Shown here: one piece after another, positions 20,483 through 30,281 of the stretch | Numbering within the stretch: the first letter of the stretch is position 1 | Layout: each line of letters starts with the position of its first letter | DNA from: Variovorax ginsengisoli | GTDB taxonomy: Bacteria; Pseudomonadota; Gammaproteobacteria; Burkholderiales; Burkholderiaceae_C | Assembly: GCF_030811835.1 (NCBI RefSeq) | Contig: NZ_JAUSRO010000012.1 | Location: 124,001-188,000, forward strand | Direction: 5' to 3' | Length of the DNA: 64,000 bases | Notes under the pieces: generated by a model | What the model saw: the letters and a program-made list of their open reading frames with translations, nothing else | Told to the model about the DNA's origin: nothing | Databases searched by the model: none | Made by a program: the position numbers and the translations under genes

Positions 20483-21535
20483 TCAGGCCGCCACGGCGCC
20501 CAGCGTGTCGAGCATGTCCAGTGGCCAGCGTGGCTTGACGTCGAAGGCGTAGACCTCGGTCGGCTGCTGCATGCCCGCCTGAAGGCGCATCGCCGCCGCC
20601 ATGGCGATCATGGCGCCGTTGTCGGTACACAGGTGCAGCTCCGGGTAATGCACGCGCACCTTGCGCCGAGCACACGCCGCGTTCAACTGCGTACGCAGCA
20701 CACGATTGGCACCCACGCCGCCGGCCACCACCAGGCGTTGGAGCCCGGTCCGCTCGAGCGCCGCAAGGCTCTTCTTGAGCAGCACTTCGATGATCGCCGC
20801 CTGGGTTGACGCTGCCAGGTCGGCCTTGCGCGCCTGCAGGTCGTCGCCCAGCTTGCGGGCCTGGGTGAGCACCGCGGTCTTGAGACCGGCGAATGAAAAG
20901 TCCAGGTCACCGCTGTGCAGCAGCGGACGTGGCAGCTTGAAGGCCGTCGGGTCGCCCTGCTCGGCCAACTGGGCCAGCCAAGGGCCGCCAGGGTACGGCA
21001 GGCCCATGAGCTTGGCGGACTTGTCGAAGGCTTCACCGGCCGCGTCGTCGATGGTCTCTCCGAGGATCTCGTAGCGCCCCACGCCATCGACGCGCATGAG
21101 CTGCGTATGGCCGCCCGACACCAGCAACGCGACAAAAGGGAATTCGGGTGCGTCGGCGCTGAGAAAAGGCGACAGCAGGTGGCCTTCAAGATGGTGCACG
21201 CCGAGCACCGGCTTGCCCAGCGCCGCGCCGAGCGCACAGGCCACACCGGCCCCCACCAGCAGAGCGCCGGCCAGGCCGGGACCGCGCGTATACGCCACGA
21301 CGTCGACGTCGGCCAGCCGCTTGCCGGCTTCGTCGAACACGGCCTGGGCCAAAGGCAGCACGCGCCGGATGTGGTCGCGGCTGGCAAGTTCAGGCACGAC
21401 GCCGCCGTACGCCTGGTGCATGGCGATCTGGCTGTGCAGTGCATGCGCGGCCAGGCGCGGCAGTCCGGTGGCGGCGGTTTCCACCAGCGCAACGCCGGTT
21501 TCGTCGCAAGATGATTCGATTCCCAGTACGAGCAT
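20483..21535 (-). CDS. tsaD: tRNA N6-adenosine threonylcarbamoyltransferase
   Basis: Enzyme that, with TsaB and TsaE, installs the t6A37 modification on tRNAs that read ANN codons. The ASKHA-fold start [15 protein letters not shown], the metal ligands in HHLEGH, the SGGHTQL motif and [11 protein letters not shown] are all present. Length is 350 residues. The start is the ATG at 21533-21535; the open frame continues upstream but without homology. It is divergent from nasR with 71 bases between them. Confidence 0.97.
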   Translation of the reverse strand: MLVLGIESSCDETGVALVETAATGLPRLAAHALHSQIAMHQAYGGVVPELASRDHIRRVLPLAQAVFDEAGKRLADVDVVAYTRGPGLAGALLVGAGVACALGAALGKPVLGVHHLEGHLLSPFLSADAPEFPFVALLVSGGHTQLMRVDGVGRYEILGETIDDAAGEAFDKSAKLMGLPYPGGPWLAQLAEQGDPTAFKLPRPLLHSGDLDFSFAGLKTAVLTQARKLGDDLQARKADLAASTQAAIIEVLLKKSLAALERTGLQRLVVAGGVGANRVLRTQLNAACARRKVRVHYPELHLCTDNGAMIAMAAAMRLQAGMQQPTEVYAFDVKPRWPLDMLDTLGAVAA

Positions 21536-21606
21536 GCGCCGAGTGTAGGATGCGCCCGCGCCCGGGGCATGGATGTTGCTGCATGACCTTCGGGAACGCC
21601 CCTTGA

Positions 21607-22908
21607 ATGGACCCACGACAGATGAAATCCGGATTGAGCTTTCTGATTGCAGCGCTTCGTTGCGAAATCAACGAGCTCGAGCAGTTGGCGCGCACCAGTG
21701 AACTGGTCGGCACGATCGGCCGGCTGGTGCATGCGCTGCAGCGCGAGCGGGGCCTGACCAATGTGCTCTTGGCGTCGGGCGGCACCCGCTTTGCCGCAGA
21801 ACGACAGGCCCAGATCGCCGTCTGCCTCGAACTTGAAGAGGCCGTGCGCCAGGGCTTCGATCAACTGGAGGCCGACGCCAGCCGCGTGGGAAACGGCACC
21901 CGGCTCTTCAGCCGCATCGCCTGGGTGCTGCCCGGGCTGGACGCTCTGCCCGACCTGCGCCAGCGCATCGGCGCCCTCGGCGTGCCACCGGCCGATGCCA
22001 CCAACGCGTTCGTCAAGCTCGTGGCCGGTCTGCTGGCGGTGGTGTTCGAGGCAGCCGATGGCGCCACGGATCCGGAAATCTCACGCCTGCTGGTCGCCAT
22101 GTTCAATTTCATGCAGGGCAAGGAATTCGCCGGCCAGGAACGCGCCTGCGGTGCGGCCGCCTTCACGTCAGGCCGCAACGACAGCGCGCGCCAGCAGCAA
22201 TGGCTGCACCTGATCGAATCGCAGGAGCGTTGCTTTCAGGTTTTCGTGGATTTCTCGAGCGCCGAGCTCGGTGCGCGATGGCTCGCCAGCCAGCCCGCGG
22301 CACGTCTGGCAGAGCTCGAACGCCTGCGCCGGATCGCCTGCGCCGCGCCGGCAGGCGTAGCCCTCGACCCGGAACTCAGCCGAACCTGGTTCGACTGCTG
22401 CACGCACCGGATCGACAGCATGAAGACCGTGGAGGAAAGCCTGGCGGCCGAGCTGCGCGAGCGCTGCGACACCAAGACCGCACACGCGCGTGCCGAGTTG
22501 CAAGGCCATGAAGACCTGTTGGCGCAACTGCAACAGGAAGGAGGCAGCGAATCCACAGCCTTCTTCGATGTCATCCCGCCTGACAGCGCCACAACCTCGC
22601 CAACGGCGCTCGGCACCGGCTCGCCTTACGGAAGGCAGCTCGAGCGTTCGATCCTCGAAATGGTGCAGGAACAATCGCAGCGCCTGCAGGCCATGAGCGA
22701 CGAGCTCGACACCGTGCGCGCCACGCTCAACGAGCGCAAACTGGTCGAGCGCGCCAAGGGGCTTCTGATGGCGCACCGCCGCCTGAGCGAGGAAGAAGCG
22801 CACAAGATGCTGCGCCAGACGGCCATGAGCCAGAACCGCCGTGTGGTCGATGTGGCCGAATCGGTGCTCTCGATGGCCGAATACCTCCCCATCGGCAAGC
22901 AGAACTGA
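21607..22908 (+). CDS. nasR: NIT-ANTAR nitrate-responsive transcription antiterminator (NasR-type)
   Basis: Soluble regulator of 433 residues. The N-terminal NIT domain (about residues 30-300, beginning with the [21 protein letters not shown] signature) senses nitrate/nitrite. The last ~80 residues are an ANTAR RNA-binding domain with [25 protein letters not shown]. Klebsiella NasR, of the same architecture, binds a two-hairpin leader RNA and prevents terminator formation. Two matching leaders occur here at 23099-23202 and 28895-28993. It may start at ATG 21607 or at ATG 21622. Confidence 0.93.
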   Translation: MDPRQMKSGLSFLIAALRCEINELEQLARTSELVGTIGRLVHALQRERGLTNVLLASGGTRFAAERQAQIAVCLELEEAVRQGFDQLEADASRVGNGTRLFSRIAWVLPGLDALPDLRQRIGALGVPPADATNAFVKLVAGLLAVVFEAADGATDPEISRLLVAMFNFMQGKEFAGQERACGAAAFTSGRNDSARQQQWLHLIESQERCFQVFVDFSSAELGARWLASQPAARLAELERLRRIACAAPAGVALDPELSRTWFDCCTHRIDSMKTVEESLAAELRERCDTKTAHARAELQGHEDLLAQLQQEGGSESTAFFDVIPPDSATTSPTALGTGSPYGRQLERSILEMVQEQSQRLQAMSDELDTVRATLNERKLVERAKGLLMAHRRLSEEEAHKMLRQTAMSQNRRVVDVAESVLSMAEYLPIGKQN

Positions 22909-22935
22909 GCGCACGATGAGCGGCAATGGTGCGGC

Positions 22936-22950
22936 GCACAACAACCGTGC
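22936..22950 (+). promoter_or_regulatory. Candidate NtrC-type enhancer site
   Basis: GCAC-N7-GTGC, the spacing of the classic NtrC box, lies about 120 bases before the predicted sigma-54 start for nrtA. It is a short motif that could occur by chance; position and context are the main support. Confidence 0.4.
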
Positions 22951-23042
22951 CCGCCTTCGGGCCGCGCCCAATTCCCTCCTTTCAGCTTGCCGCTCAAGGC
23001 GCCATTGCTCCTCTTTCAATAGCAAATCACGGCACATCGACA

Positions 23043-23059
23043 TTGGCATGCAGTTTGCT
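23043..23059 (+). promoter_or_regulatory. Sigma-54 promoter for the nrtABC operon
   Basis: TTGGCATG-CAGT-TTGCT matches the -24/-12 consensus, with GG (23045-23046) and GC (23057-23058) exactly ten bases apart. Transcription would start near 23070, just before the ANTAR-target leader RNA. Confidence 0.75.
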
Positions 23060-23098
23060 TGAGAGGAAGCCATAGACCGAAGAGGTCTTCAGGCAGGC

Positions 23099-23202
23099 GG
23101 CATCCAACGACGGGTGCCACCGGCCGTACCGGACAAAGGCGTCCGCACCCGCAAGGTGCTCGTGATCGAGCACAACCCTTGCGGGGTGCGGACGCCTTTT
23201 TT
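23099..23202 (+). ncRNA. ANTAR-target leader RNA and terminator of nrtABC
   Basis: Hairpin P1 pairs GGCATCC (23099-23105) with GGGTGCC (23112-23118) around the hexaloop AACGAC. Hairpin P2 pairs GGAC (23131-23134) with GTCC (23141-23144) around the hexaloop AAAGGC. Both loops have A at position 1 and G at position 4, the known ANTAR recognition pattern. The P2 loop and 3' strand are also the 5' arm of a very long terminator stem (23135-23155 with 23178-23197) followed by T6. P2 and the terminator therefore cannot form together. NasR binding under nitrate should allow read-through into nrtA at 23239. Confidence 0.88.
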
Positions 23203-23238
23203 GTTTTTGCTTCGCCTCTTTCTTCTGGAGTTCGCCCC

Positions 23239-24486
23239 ATGTCCGATCTGTTGTTGAAAACCAAGCTCAGTCGCCGCCGCGTGCTGCAGGTCACTGCCGC
23301 CAGCGCGGTGGGCATCGACCCGGCGCTGCGTGCGTTGGCCTACGCGCAGGGCTCCGACAAGCCGGAAAAGGAAGAGGTCAAGATCGGCTTCATTCCGCTG
23401 ACCGACTGCGCCAGCGTGGTGATGGCTTCCGTGCTGGGTATCGACAAGAAATACGGCGTGAAGATCGTGCCGAGCAAGGAGGCCAGCTGGGCCGGCGTGC
23501 GCGACAAGCTGGTCAACGGCGACCTCGACTTCGCCCACGTGCTTTACGGCCTGGTCTACGGTGTGCATCTGGGCGTGGGTGGCCCGAAGAAGGACATGGC
23601 CGTGCTCATGAACCTGAACAACAACGGGCAGGCCATCACGCTGAGCAAGAAGCTGGCTGAAAAAGGCGCGGTCGACGGCCCGTCGCTCGCCAAAACCATC
23701 GCCGCCGACAAGCGCGAATACACCTTCGCCCAGACCTTTCCGACCGGCACCCATGCCATGTGGCTCAACTACTGGCTGGCGGCCAACGGCATCAGCCCGG
23801 TCAAGGACGTGAAGTCGATCGTGGTACCGCCACCGCAGATGGTGGCGAACATGCGCATCGGCAACATGGACGGCTTCTGCGTGGGCGAACCCTGGAACCA
23901 GCGCGCGATCATGGACGGCATCGGCATCACCGCCACCACCACGCAGGACATCTGGAAGGACCATCCGGAAAAGGTGCTGGGCACCACGGCCGAATTCACC
24001 AAGAAGTACCCGAACACGGCGCGTGCCGTGACCGCAGCGATCCTGGAAGCCGGCCGCTGGATCGACACCGGCCTGCAGAACAAGAACAAGATGGCCGAGA
24101 CGATCGCGGAGAAGAGCTACGTCAACACCAGTGTGGACGCGATCAACCAGCGCATCCTGGGCCGCTACACCAACGGCCTGGGCAAGAACTGGGACGACCC
24201 GAACTTCATGAAGTTCTACAACGACGGTGCCACCAACTTTCCGTACCTGTCGGATGGCATGTGGTTCCTGACCCAGCACAAGCGCTGGGGCATCCTGAAG
24301 GAGCATCCGGACTACCTGAAGGTGGCCACCGAGATCAACCAGATCGACCTCTACAAGCAGGCTGCCGCGGCCAGCAAGACGCCCGTACCCAAGGACACGA
24401 TGCGCACCAGCAAGCTGATGGACGGCGTCGTGTGGGACGGCAAGAACCCGAAGGCCTACGCCGACGGCTTCAAGATCAAGGCATAA
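23239..24486 (+). CDS. nrtA: Nitrate ABC transporter, periplasmic substrate-binding protein
   Basis: Binding protein of the NrtA/CmpA family, 415 residues, which captures nitrate for high-affinity import. The N-terminus has a twin-arginine-type signal (SRRRVLQVTAAS) followed by a hydrophobic stretch, so export may be Tat-dependent. Typical family segments include IGFIPLTDCASVVMA, PTGTHAMWLNYWL and CVGEPWNQRAI. The start is the ATG at 23239 with CTGGAG upstream. It is the first gene after the ANTAR leader and is followed by nrtB after 12 bases. Confidence 0.94.
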   Translation: MSDLLLKTKLSRRRVLQVTAASAVGIDPALRALAYAQGSDKPEKEEVKIGFIPLTDCASVVMASVLGIDKKYGVKIVPSKEASWAGVRDKLVNGDLDFAHVLYGLVYGVHLGVGGPKKDMAVLMNLNNNGQAITLSKKLAEKGAVDGPSLAKTIAADKREYTFAQTFPTGTHAMWLNYWLAANGISPVKDVKSIVVPPPQMVANMRIGNMDGFCVGEPWNQRAIMDGIGITATTTQDIWKDHPEKVLGTTAEFTKKYPNTARAVTAAILEAGRWIDTGLQNKNKMAETIAEKSYVNTSVDAINQRILGRYTNGLGKNWDDPNFMKFYNDGATNFPYLSDGMWFLTQHKRWGILKEHPDYLKVATEINQIDLYKQAAAASKTPVPKDTMRTSKLMDGVVWDGKNPKAYADGFKIKA

Positions 24487-24498
24487 GGAGCGGTCAAC

Positions 24499-25397
24499 AT
24501 GGTCAGCGCTGTTTTCCATTCGCCGCTGGAGGCCGTTGATACGGCTTCGGCACCCAAGTCGGCCGCTGCGCCCGCCTCGGTGCACAAGGCGCCTGAACCT
24601 GCGCCACGCAGGCCGATCAACCTTGCACGCTTCTGGATGCGCGTGCTGCCACCGCTGGCAGGCTTCGGCCTGCTGGTGCTGGTATGGGAACTGATCGCCA
24701 TGCGCAGCGGCGGCGGCTTCCCGGCGCCCTACGAGACCTGGCTGCAGGCCGTCAAGGTGTTCAGCGATCCGTTCTACAGCAACGGCCCGAACGACCAGGG
24801 CGTTGGCTGGAACGTGCTGTCGTCGCTGCAGCGCGTGGCCCTGGGCTTCGGCCTGGCGGCGCTGGTGGGCATTCCGGCGGGCTTTGCCATCGGGCGCTTC
24901 GAGTTCCTGGCACGCATGTTCAATCCATTGATCAGCCTGCTGCGTCCGGTGTCACCGCTGGCCTGGCTGCCGATCGGGCTGCTGGTGTTCAAGGGCGCCA
25001 ACCCGGCGGCCATCTGGACCATCTTCATCTGCTCGATCTGGCCGATGATCATCAACACGGCCGTCGGCGTGCAACGCGTGCCGAGCGACTACATGAACGT
25101 GGCCAGGGTGCTGAACCTCAGCGAGTGGAAGATCCTCACCAAGATCCTGTTCCCGGCCGTGTTGCCCTACATGCTGACCGGCGTGCGGCTGGCCGTGGGC
25201 ACCGCATGGCTGGTGATCGTCGCGGCCGAAATGCTGACCGGCGGCGTGGGCATCGGCTTCTGGGTGTGGGACGAGTGGAACAACCTCAACGTCGCCAACA
25301 TCATCATCGCGATCTTCGTCATCGGCATCGTCGGGCTGATCCTCGAGTTCGCGCTCATCAAGATCGCCACGGCCTTCACGTTCGAAGAGGTGAAATC

Positions 25398-25401
<4 letters not shown>
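24499..25401 (+). CDS. nrtB: Nitrate ABC transporter permease
   Basis: Inner-membrane permease of the NrtB/TauC family, 300 residues. About 45 polar Ala/Pro-rich residues precede six or so membrane helices. The EAA-type cytoplasmic loop near residue 210 (ARVLNLSEWKILTKILFPAVLPYM) contacts the ATPase. It overlaps the next gene by four bases. Confidence 0.93.
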
Positions 25402-26219
<818 letters not shown>

Positions 26220-26246
26220 GCCAGTCATCACAGCGCTCATGCGCCC

Positions 26247-26266
26247 ACGCGCCTCGGCGCGTTTTT
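26247..26266 (+). terminator. Intrinsic terminator after nrtC
   Basis: ACGCGC pairs with GCGCGT around a CTCG loop, followed by five T. It separates the nrtABC operon from the glucose dehydrogenase gene. Confidence 0.75.
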
Positions 26267-26409
26267 CTCTCGGTGCGGCAAGCCCCGGCCACTACATCAA
26301 CGTCGTGAAACCAAACAATGCAATAAGGGTTTTCATCTAGATCGCAGAGAATCCTTTCCTTCTGGACGGTCATCCGCCGTCCGTGTTGGCAAGGAATGGA
26401 ATTCTTTCG

Positions 26410-28827
26410 ATGAAAAATAACCTGGGTTCACCCGTTGGTGGCCTCTGGATCCTGCGTGCACTGGGCGCGCTCACGATCCTGATGGGCTTGTTCCTCGCCG
26501 TGGGAGGCGCCTATCTGGCGGTCCTCGGCGGCAGCTTGTATTTCGTGCTCGCCGGCGTGGCGCTGCTGGTGTCCGGCCTGCTGATCGCACGCGGCAACCC
26601 CTCGGGCGCCCTGCTATTCGCCCTCACGCTGGTCGCCACGGCGATCTGGGCGGTGGCCGATGCCGGCTTGCACTTCTGGCCCCTGGTGTCGCGCCTGGTG
26701 GCCTTGGCCGTGCTCGGCCTGCTGATTGCGCTGGCCTATCCGACGCTTGCGCGCGCCTCCGGCCGCACGGCCGGTCGCGGCGCCCACGCGCTGGCCGCAT
26801 TGCTGGCGGTCGCACTGATCGCCACCGGGGGCTACGCCTTCGTGCCGACGCCCGTGATTGCCGCACAGGGCACCGCACCCACGCCCGTGCCCGTCACGCC
26901 CCAGACGGCGCAGAAGAACTGGCAGCACTGGGGCAACACCACGGCGGGCGACCGCTTCGCGGCGCTGGACCAGATCACAAAGTCGAACGTGAACCAGCTC
27001 GAAGTGGCCTGGACCGCGCACACCGGCGACATCCCCGTGAGCACGGGGTCTGGCGCTGAAGACCAGAACACGCCGCTGCAGATCGGTGACACCGTCTACG
27101 TGTGCACGGCCTATGGCAAGGTGCTCGCACTCAACGCCGACACCGGCGCGCAGCTCTGGAAATTCGATCCGCAGGCCAAAGGGCCGAACTGGCAACGCTG
27201 CCGCGGCCTGGGCTACTTCGACCAGGACGCCCCGCTGGCTGCGACCGCCGTGCCGACTGGCGGCACCCCACCGGCCGCAGCGGCGGGCAACAGCGTGGCC
27301 GGCGATTGCCGCAAGCGCCTGCTGCTGCCGACGCTCGACGCACGCCTGATCGCGCTGGACGCCACCAGCGGCCAGCCTTGCGCAGCCTTCGGCAACAAGG
27401 GGACAGTCGACCTGTCGGTGGGCATGGGCGAAATCAAGTTCGGCTACTACCAGCAGACCTCGACCCCCCTGATCGCAGGCGGACTGGTCATCGTTGGCGG
27501 CCGCGTTGCCGACAACTGGTCGGTCGATGAGCCACCAGGCGTGGTGCGCGCTTTCGACGTCGTCAGTGGCGAGCTCGTCTGGGCCTGGGACTCGGGCAAC
27601 CCGGCCGTCACCCGTCTGCCGGCAGACGGCAAGACCTACACGCGCGGCGCGCCCAACGTCTGGGCCGCGATGTCCTACGACCCGAAGCTCGACCTGGTCT
27701 ACCTGCCCACGGGCAATGCCACGCCCGACTTCTTCGGCGGCCATCGCACGGCGGAGGAAGACAAGTACAGCTCGTCCATCGTCGCGCTCGAAGGCAGGAC
27801 CGGCAAGGTGCGCTGGCATTTCCAGACCACCCACCACGATCTGTGGGACTTCGACCTGCCGGCCCAGCCGCTGCTCTACGACGTGCCCAATGGCCAGGGC
27901 GGCACGCAGCCGGCGCTGATCCAGACGACCAAGCAGGGCGAGATCTTCATGTTCAACCGCGAGACCGGCGTGCCGATCGCGGAGGTCCAGGAAAAGCCGG
28001 TGCCACAGGGCAGCATTCCGGGTGAGCGCTACTCGCCCACGCAGCCCTTCTCGGTGGGCATGCCCTCGATCGGCAACACGACGCTGACCGAGTCCGACAT
28101 GTGGGGTGCCACGCCTTTCGACGCCCTGCTCTGCCGCATCAGCTTCAAGGGCATGCGCAGCGAAGGGGTCTACACGCCACCGGGCCTGGACCATGCACTG
28201 CAGATGCCCGGCTCGCTCGGCGGCATGAATTGGGGCAGCGTGTCGGTCGACCCGACCACCGCCACCATGTTCGTCAACGACATGCGCCTGGGCTTGGCCA
28301 ACTACATGATCCCGCGCGACAAGATGCCTAAGAACGCCAGCGGCATCGAGATGGGTGCCGTGCCGCAGGAAGGCACGCCATTCGGTGCGATGCGCCAGCG
28401 CTTCCTGTCACAACTGGGCATTCCGTGCCAGGCGCCGCCTTTCGGCACCATGACCGCCATCGACCTGAAGACGCGCAAGATCGCCTGGCAGGTGCCGGTG
28501 GGCACGGTGCGCGACACCGGTCCGCTGGGCATCAAGATGCACCTGCCGATCCCGATCGGCATGCCGACCCTCGGCCCTTCGCTGGCTACCCAGTCGGGCC
28601 TGGTGTTCTTCGCCGGAACGCAAGACTTCTACCTGCGCGCCTTCGACAGCGCCAGCGGCAAGGAGGTGTGGAAAGCCCGCCTGCCCGTGGGCAGCCAGGG
28701 CGGTCCGATGACCTACGTGTCGCCCGCCACCGGCCGGCAGTACGTGGTCATCACCGCTGGCGGTGCGCGCCAGTCGCCCGATCGCGGCGACTATGTGATC
28801 GCCTACGCGCTGCCCGCGTCGAAATAG
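26410..28827 (+). CDS. gcd: Membrane-bound PQQ-dependent dehydrogenase, glucose/quinate/shikimate family
   Basis: Quinoprotein of 805 residues. Five membrane helices occupy about residues 8-150, and the rest is a periplasmic eight-bladed propeller that binds PQQ and calcium. It most likely oxidises glucose to gluconolactone and feeds ubiquinone. Typical segments are NWQHWGNTTAGDRFAALDQI at the domain start, TTHHDLWDFDLPAQP and PGSLGGMNWGS. The paralogous quinate/shikimate dehydrogenases share this architecture, so the substrate is likely but not proven. The ATG at 26410 is preferred over a GTG nine codons upstream. No pqq synthesis genes are in the window. Confidence 0.88.
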   Translation: MKNNLGSPVGGLWILRALGALTILMGLFLAVGGAYLAVLGGSLYFVLAGVALLVSGLLIARGNPSGALLFALTLVATAIWAVADAGLHFWPLVSRLVALAVLGLLIALAYPTLARASGRTAGRGAHALAALLAVALIATGGYAFVPTPVIAAQGTAPTPVPVTPQTAQKNWQHWGNTTAGDRFAALDQITKSNVNQLEVAWTAHTGDIPVSTGSGAEDQNTPLQIGDTVYVCTAYGKVLALNADTGAQLWKFDPQAKGPNWQRCRGLGYFDQDAPLAATAVPTGGTPPAAAAGNSVAGDCRKRLLLPTLDARLIALDATSGQPCAAFGNKGTVDLSVGMGEIKFGYYQQTSTPLIAGGLVIVGGRVADNWSVDEPPGVVRAFDVVSGELVWAWDSGNPAVTRLPADGKTYTRGAPNVWAAMSYDPKLDLVYLPTGNATPDFFGGHRTAEEDKYSSSIVALEGRTGKVRWHFQTTHHDLWDFDLPAQPLLYDVPNGQGGTQPALIQTTKQGEIFMFNRETGVPIAEVQEKPVPQGSIPGERYSPTQPFSVGMPSIGNTTLTESDMWGATPFDALLCRISFKGMRSEGVYTPPGLDHALQMPGSLGGMNWGSVSVDPTTATMFVNDMRLGLANYMIPRDKMPKNASGIEMGAVPQEGTPFGAMRQRFLSQLGIPCQAPPFGTMTAIDLKTRKIAWQVPVGTVRDTGPLGIKMHLPIPIGMPTLGPSLATQSGLVFFAGTQDFYLRAFDSASGKEVWKARLPVGSQGGPMTYVSPATGRQYVVITAGGARQSPDRGDYVIAYALPASK

Positions 28828-28864
28828 GAGGCGCCCCAATCGTGTGCGTGCCCGCCAGCTAATG

Positions 28865-28881
28865 CTGGCACAGGGCTTGCA
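28865..28881 (+). promoter_or_regulatory. Sigma-54 promoter for the nasA operon
   Basis: CTGGCAC-AGGGC-TTGCA is an almost perfect -24/-12 element, with GG (28867-28868) and GC (28879-28880) ten bases apart. The predicted start (about 28892) lies immediately before hairpin P1 of the leader. The -24 half is inside a small inverted repeat (GCCAGC-TAAT-GCTGGC, 28854-28869) that follows the gcd stop codon. Confidence 0.82.
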
Positions 28882-28894
28882 TGCCTGAACGCAC

Positions 28895-28993
28895 GGACTG
28901 CTGCGGCAAAGGCGTTGCAGCAGTTCTCAGGACAAAGGCGTCCGCATGGATGCATCGGCTTAGCTGGTGCATGCCCATGCGGACGCCTTTTTT
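28895..28993 (+). ncRNA. ANTAR-target leader RNA and terminator of the nasA operon
   Basis: P1 is a 13-bp stem (28895-28907 with 28914-28926) around the hexaloop AAAGGC. P2 begins three bases later: GGAC (28930-28933) pairs with GTCC (28940-28943) around the same AAAGGC loop. The P2 loop and 3' strand also form the 5' arm of the terminator, AGGCGTCCGCATGG pairing with CCATGCGGACGCCT, followed by T6 (28988-28993). It has the same design as the nrtA leader, and the P2 and terminator sequences of the two are nearly identical. NasR should control both. Confidence 0.92.
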
Positions 28994-29024
28994 GTTTTTG
29001 GTGCAGCCCACGAAGGGGATGGAC

Positions 29025-30281
29025 ATGCGTGTGAACAAACAGAAGCTCGTGCTCGTCGGCAACGGCATGGCCGGCGTCCGCACGCTCGAGGAACTGCTGA
29101 AGATCGACGCCACGCTGTACGACATCACGGTCTTCGGTGCCGAGCCGCATCCCAACTACAACCGCATCATGCTGTCGCCCGTGCTGGCGGGCGAGCAGAC
29201 CCTTGACGAGATCGTGCTCAACCCCTGGTCGTGGTACGAAGACAACCACATTACCGTGCATGCAGGTCGCAAGGTGGTCGAGGTCGATCGCGTCAAGCGC
29301 ATCGTGCGTGCGGTGGACGCGCAGGGCGACGTCGTCGAGGCGCCCTACGACCGCCTGTTGCTGTGCACGGGCTCCTCGCCCTTCATGCTGCCGGTGCCGG
29401 GCAAGGACCTGGCGGGCGTGATCGCATACCGCGACATCGCCGACACGCTCACCATGATCGACACGGCCCGCACGCACCGGCATGCGGTGGTCATCGGTGG
29501 CGGCCTGCTCGGCCTGGAAGCGGCCAACGGCCTGATGCTGCGCGGCATGACGGTGACCGTGGTGCACGTCAACGCCTGGCTGATGGACCGCCAGCTCGAC
29601 CGCGTGGCCGGCGACCTGCTGCGCAAGTCGCTGGAAGAACGCGGCCTGAAGTTCCGCCTGGGCGCCCACACACAGGAACTGGTCGGCAACGAAGACGGCC
29701 GCGTCAAGGCCATCCGTTTCAAGGACGGCAGCGAGGAAATGGCCGACCTGGTGGTCATGGCCGTGGGCATCCGGCCCAACGTCGGGCTGGCCGAATCGAT
29801 GCGCCTGCACTGCGACCGCGGCATCGTGGTCACCGACACCCTGCAGACCGTGACCGACGCGCGCATCTACGCAGTGGGCGAATGCGCGGCGCATCGCGGC
29901 ATTGCCTACGGCCTGGTCGCACCGCTGTTCGAGCAGGCCAAGGTGGCCGCCAATCACCTGGCAGAAATGGGCTATGGCCGCTACGTAGGCTCGCTCACCT
30001 CGACCAAGCTCAAGGTCACCGGCATCGACCTGTTCTCCGCGGGCGACTTCATGGGTGGCGAGGGCTGCGAGGAGATCGTCATGAACGATCCTTTCGGCGG
30101 CGTCTACAAGAAGCTGGTGATCAAGGACGACAAGCTCGTCGGCGCCTGCCTGTACGGCGACACGGTCGACGGCAGCTGGTACTTCCGGCTGCTGCGCGAA
30201 GGCCTCAGCGTGGCGCAGATCCGCGACCAGCTGATGTTCGGCGAATCGATCCCGCACGATGCCGGTCAACCGCATGCCTGA
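29025..30281 (+). CDS. FAD-dependent NAD(P)H oxidoreductase, NirB N-terminal-like (nitrate reductase electron-transfer partner)
   Basis: Protein of 418 residues matching the pyridine-nucleotide reductase half of NirB/NasB. VLVGNGMAGVRTLEELL is the FAD motif near the N-terminus, VVIGGGLLGLEAANGL near residue 155 binds NAD(P)H, and IYAVGECAAHRG closes the FAD site. The siroheme/Fe-S nitrite-reductase half is absent. It probably passes electrons from NAD(P)H to the Fe-S centres of the nitrate reductase encoded next (inference). The ATG at 29025 is placed by GAAGGGG at 29012-29018; another ATG at 29019 is too close to it. Confidence 0.85.
   Translation: MRVNKQKLVLVGNGMAGVRTLEELLKIDATLYDITVFGAEPHPNYNRIMLSPVLAGEQTLDEIVLNPWSWYEDNHITVHAGRKVVEVDRVKRIVRAVDAQGDVVEAPYDRLLLCTGSSPFMLPVPGKDLAGVIAYRDIADTLTMIDTARTHRHAVVIGGGLLGLEAANGLMLRGMTVTVVHVNAWLMDRQLDRVAGDLLRKSLEERGLKFRLGAHTQELVGNEDGRVKAIRFKDGSEEMADLVVMAVGIRPNVGLAESMRLHCDRGIVVTDTLQTVTDARIYAVGECAAHRGIAYGLVAPLFEQAKVAANHLAEMGYGRYVGSLTSTKLKVTGIDLFSAGDFMGGEGCEEIVMNDPFGGVYKKLVIKDDKLVGACLYGDTVDGSWYFRLLREGLSVAQIRDQLMFGESIPHDAGQPHA

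Noticed and set aside
23057-23073. Stem GCTT/AAGC with hexaloop GAGAGG next to the sigma-54 element
   Set aside because: The loop lacks A1 and G4, and it overlaps the -12 promoter element, so it would be upstream of or at the start of the transcript.
23072-23088. Hairpin AGACC-GAAGA-GGTCT in the nrt leader as ANTAR P1
   Set aside because: Its loop has five bases and begins with G, so it lacks the hexaloop with A1 and G4. The AACGAC hairpin at 23099-23118 fits the rule.
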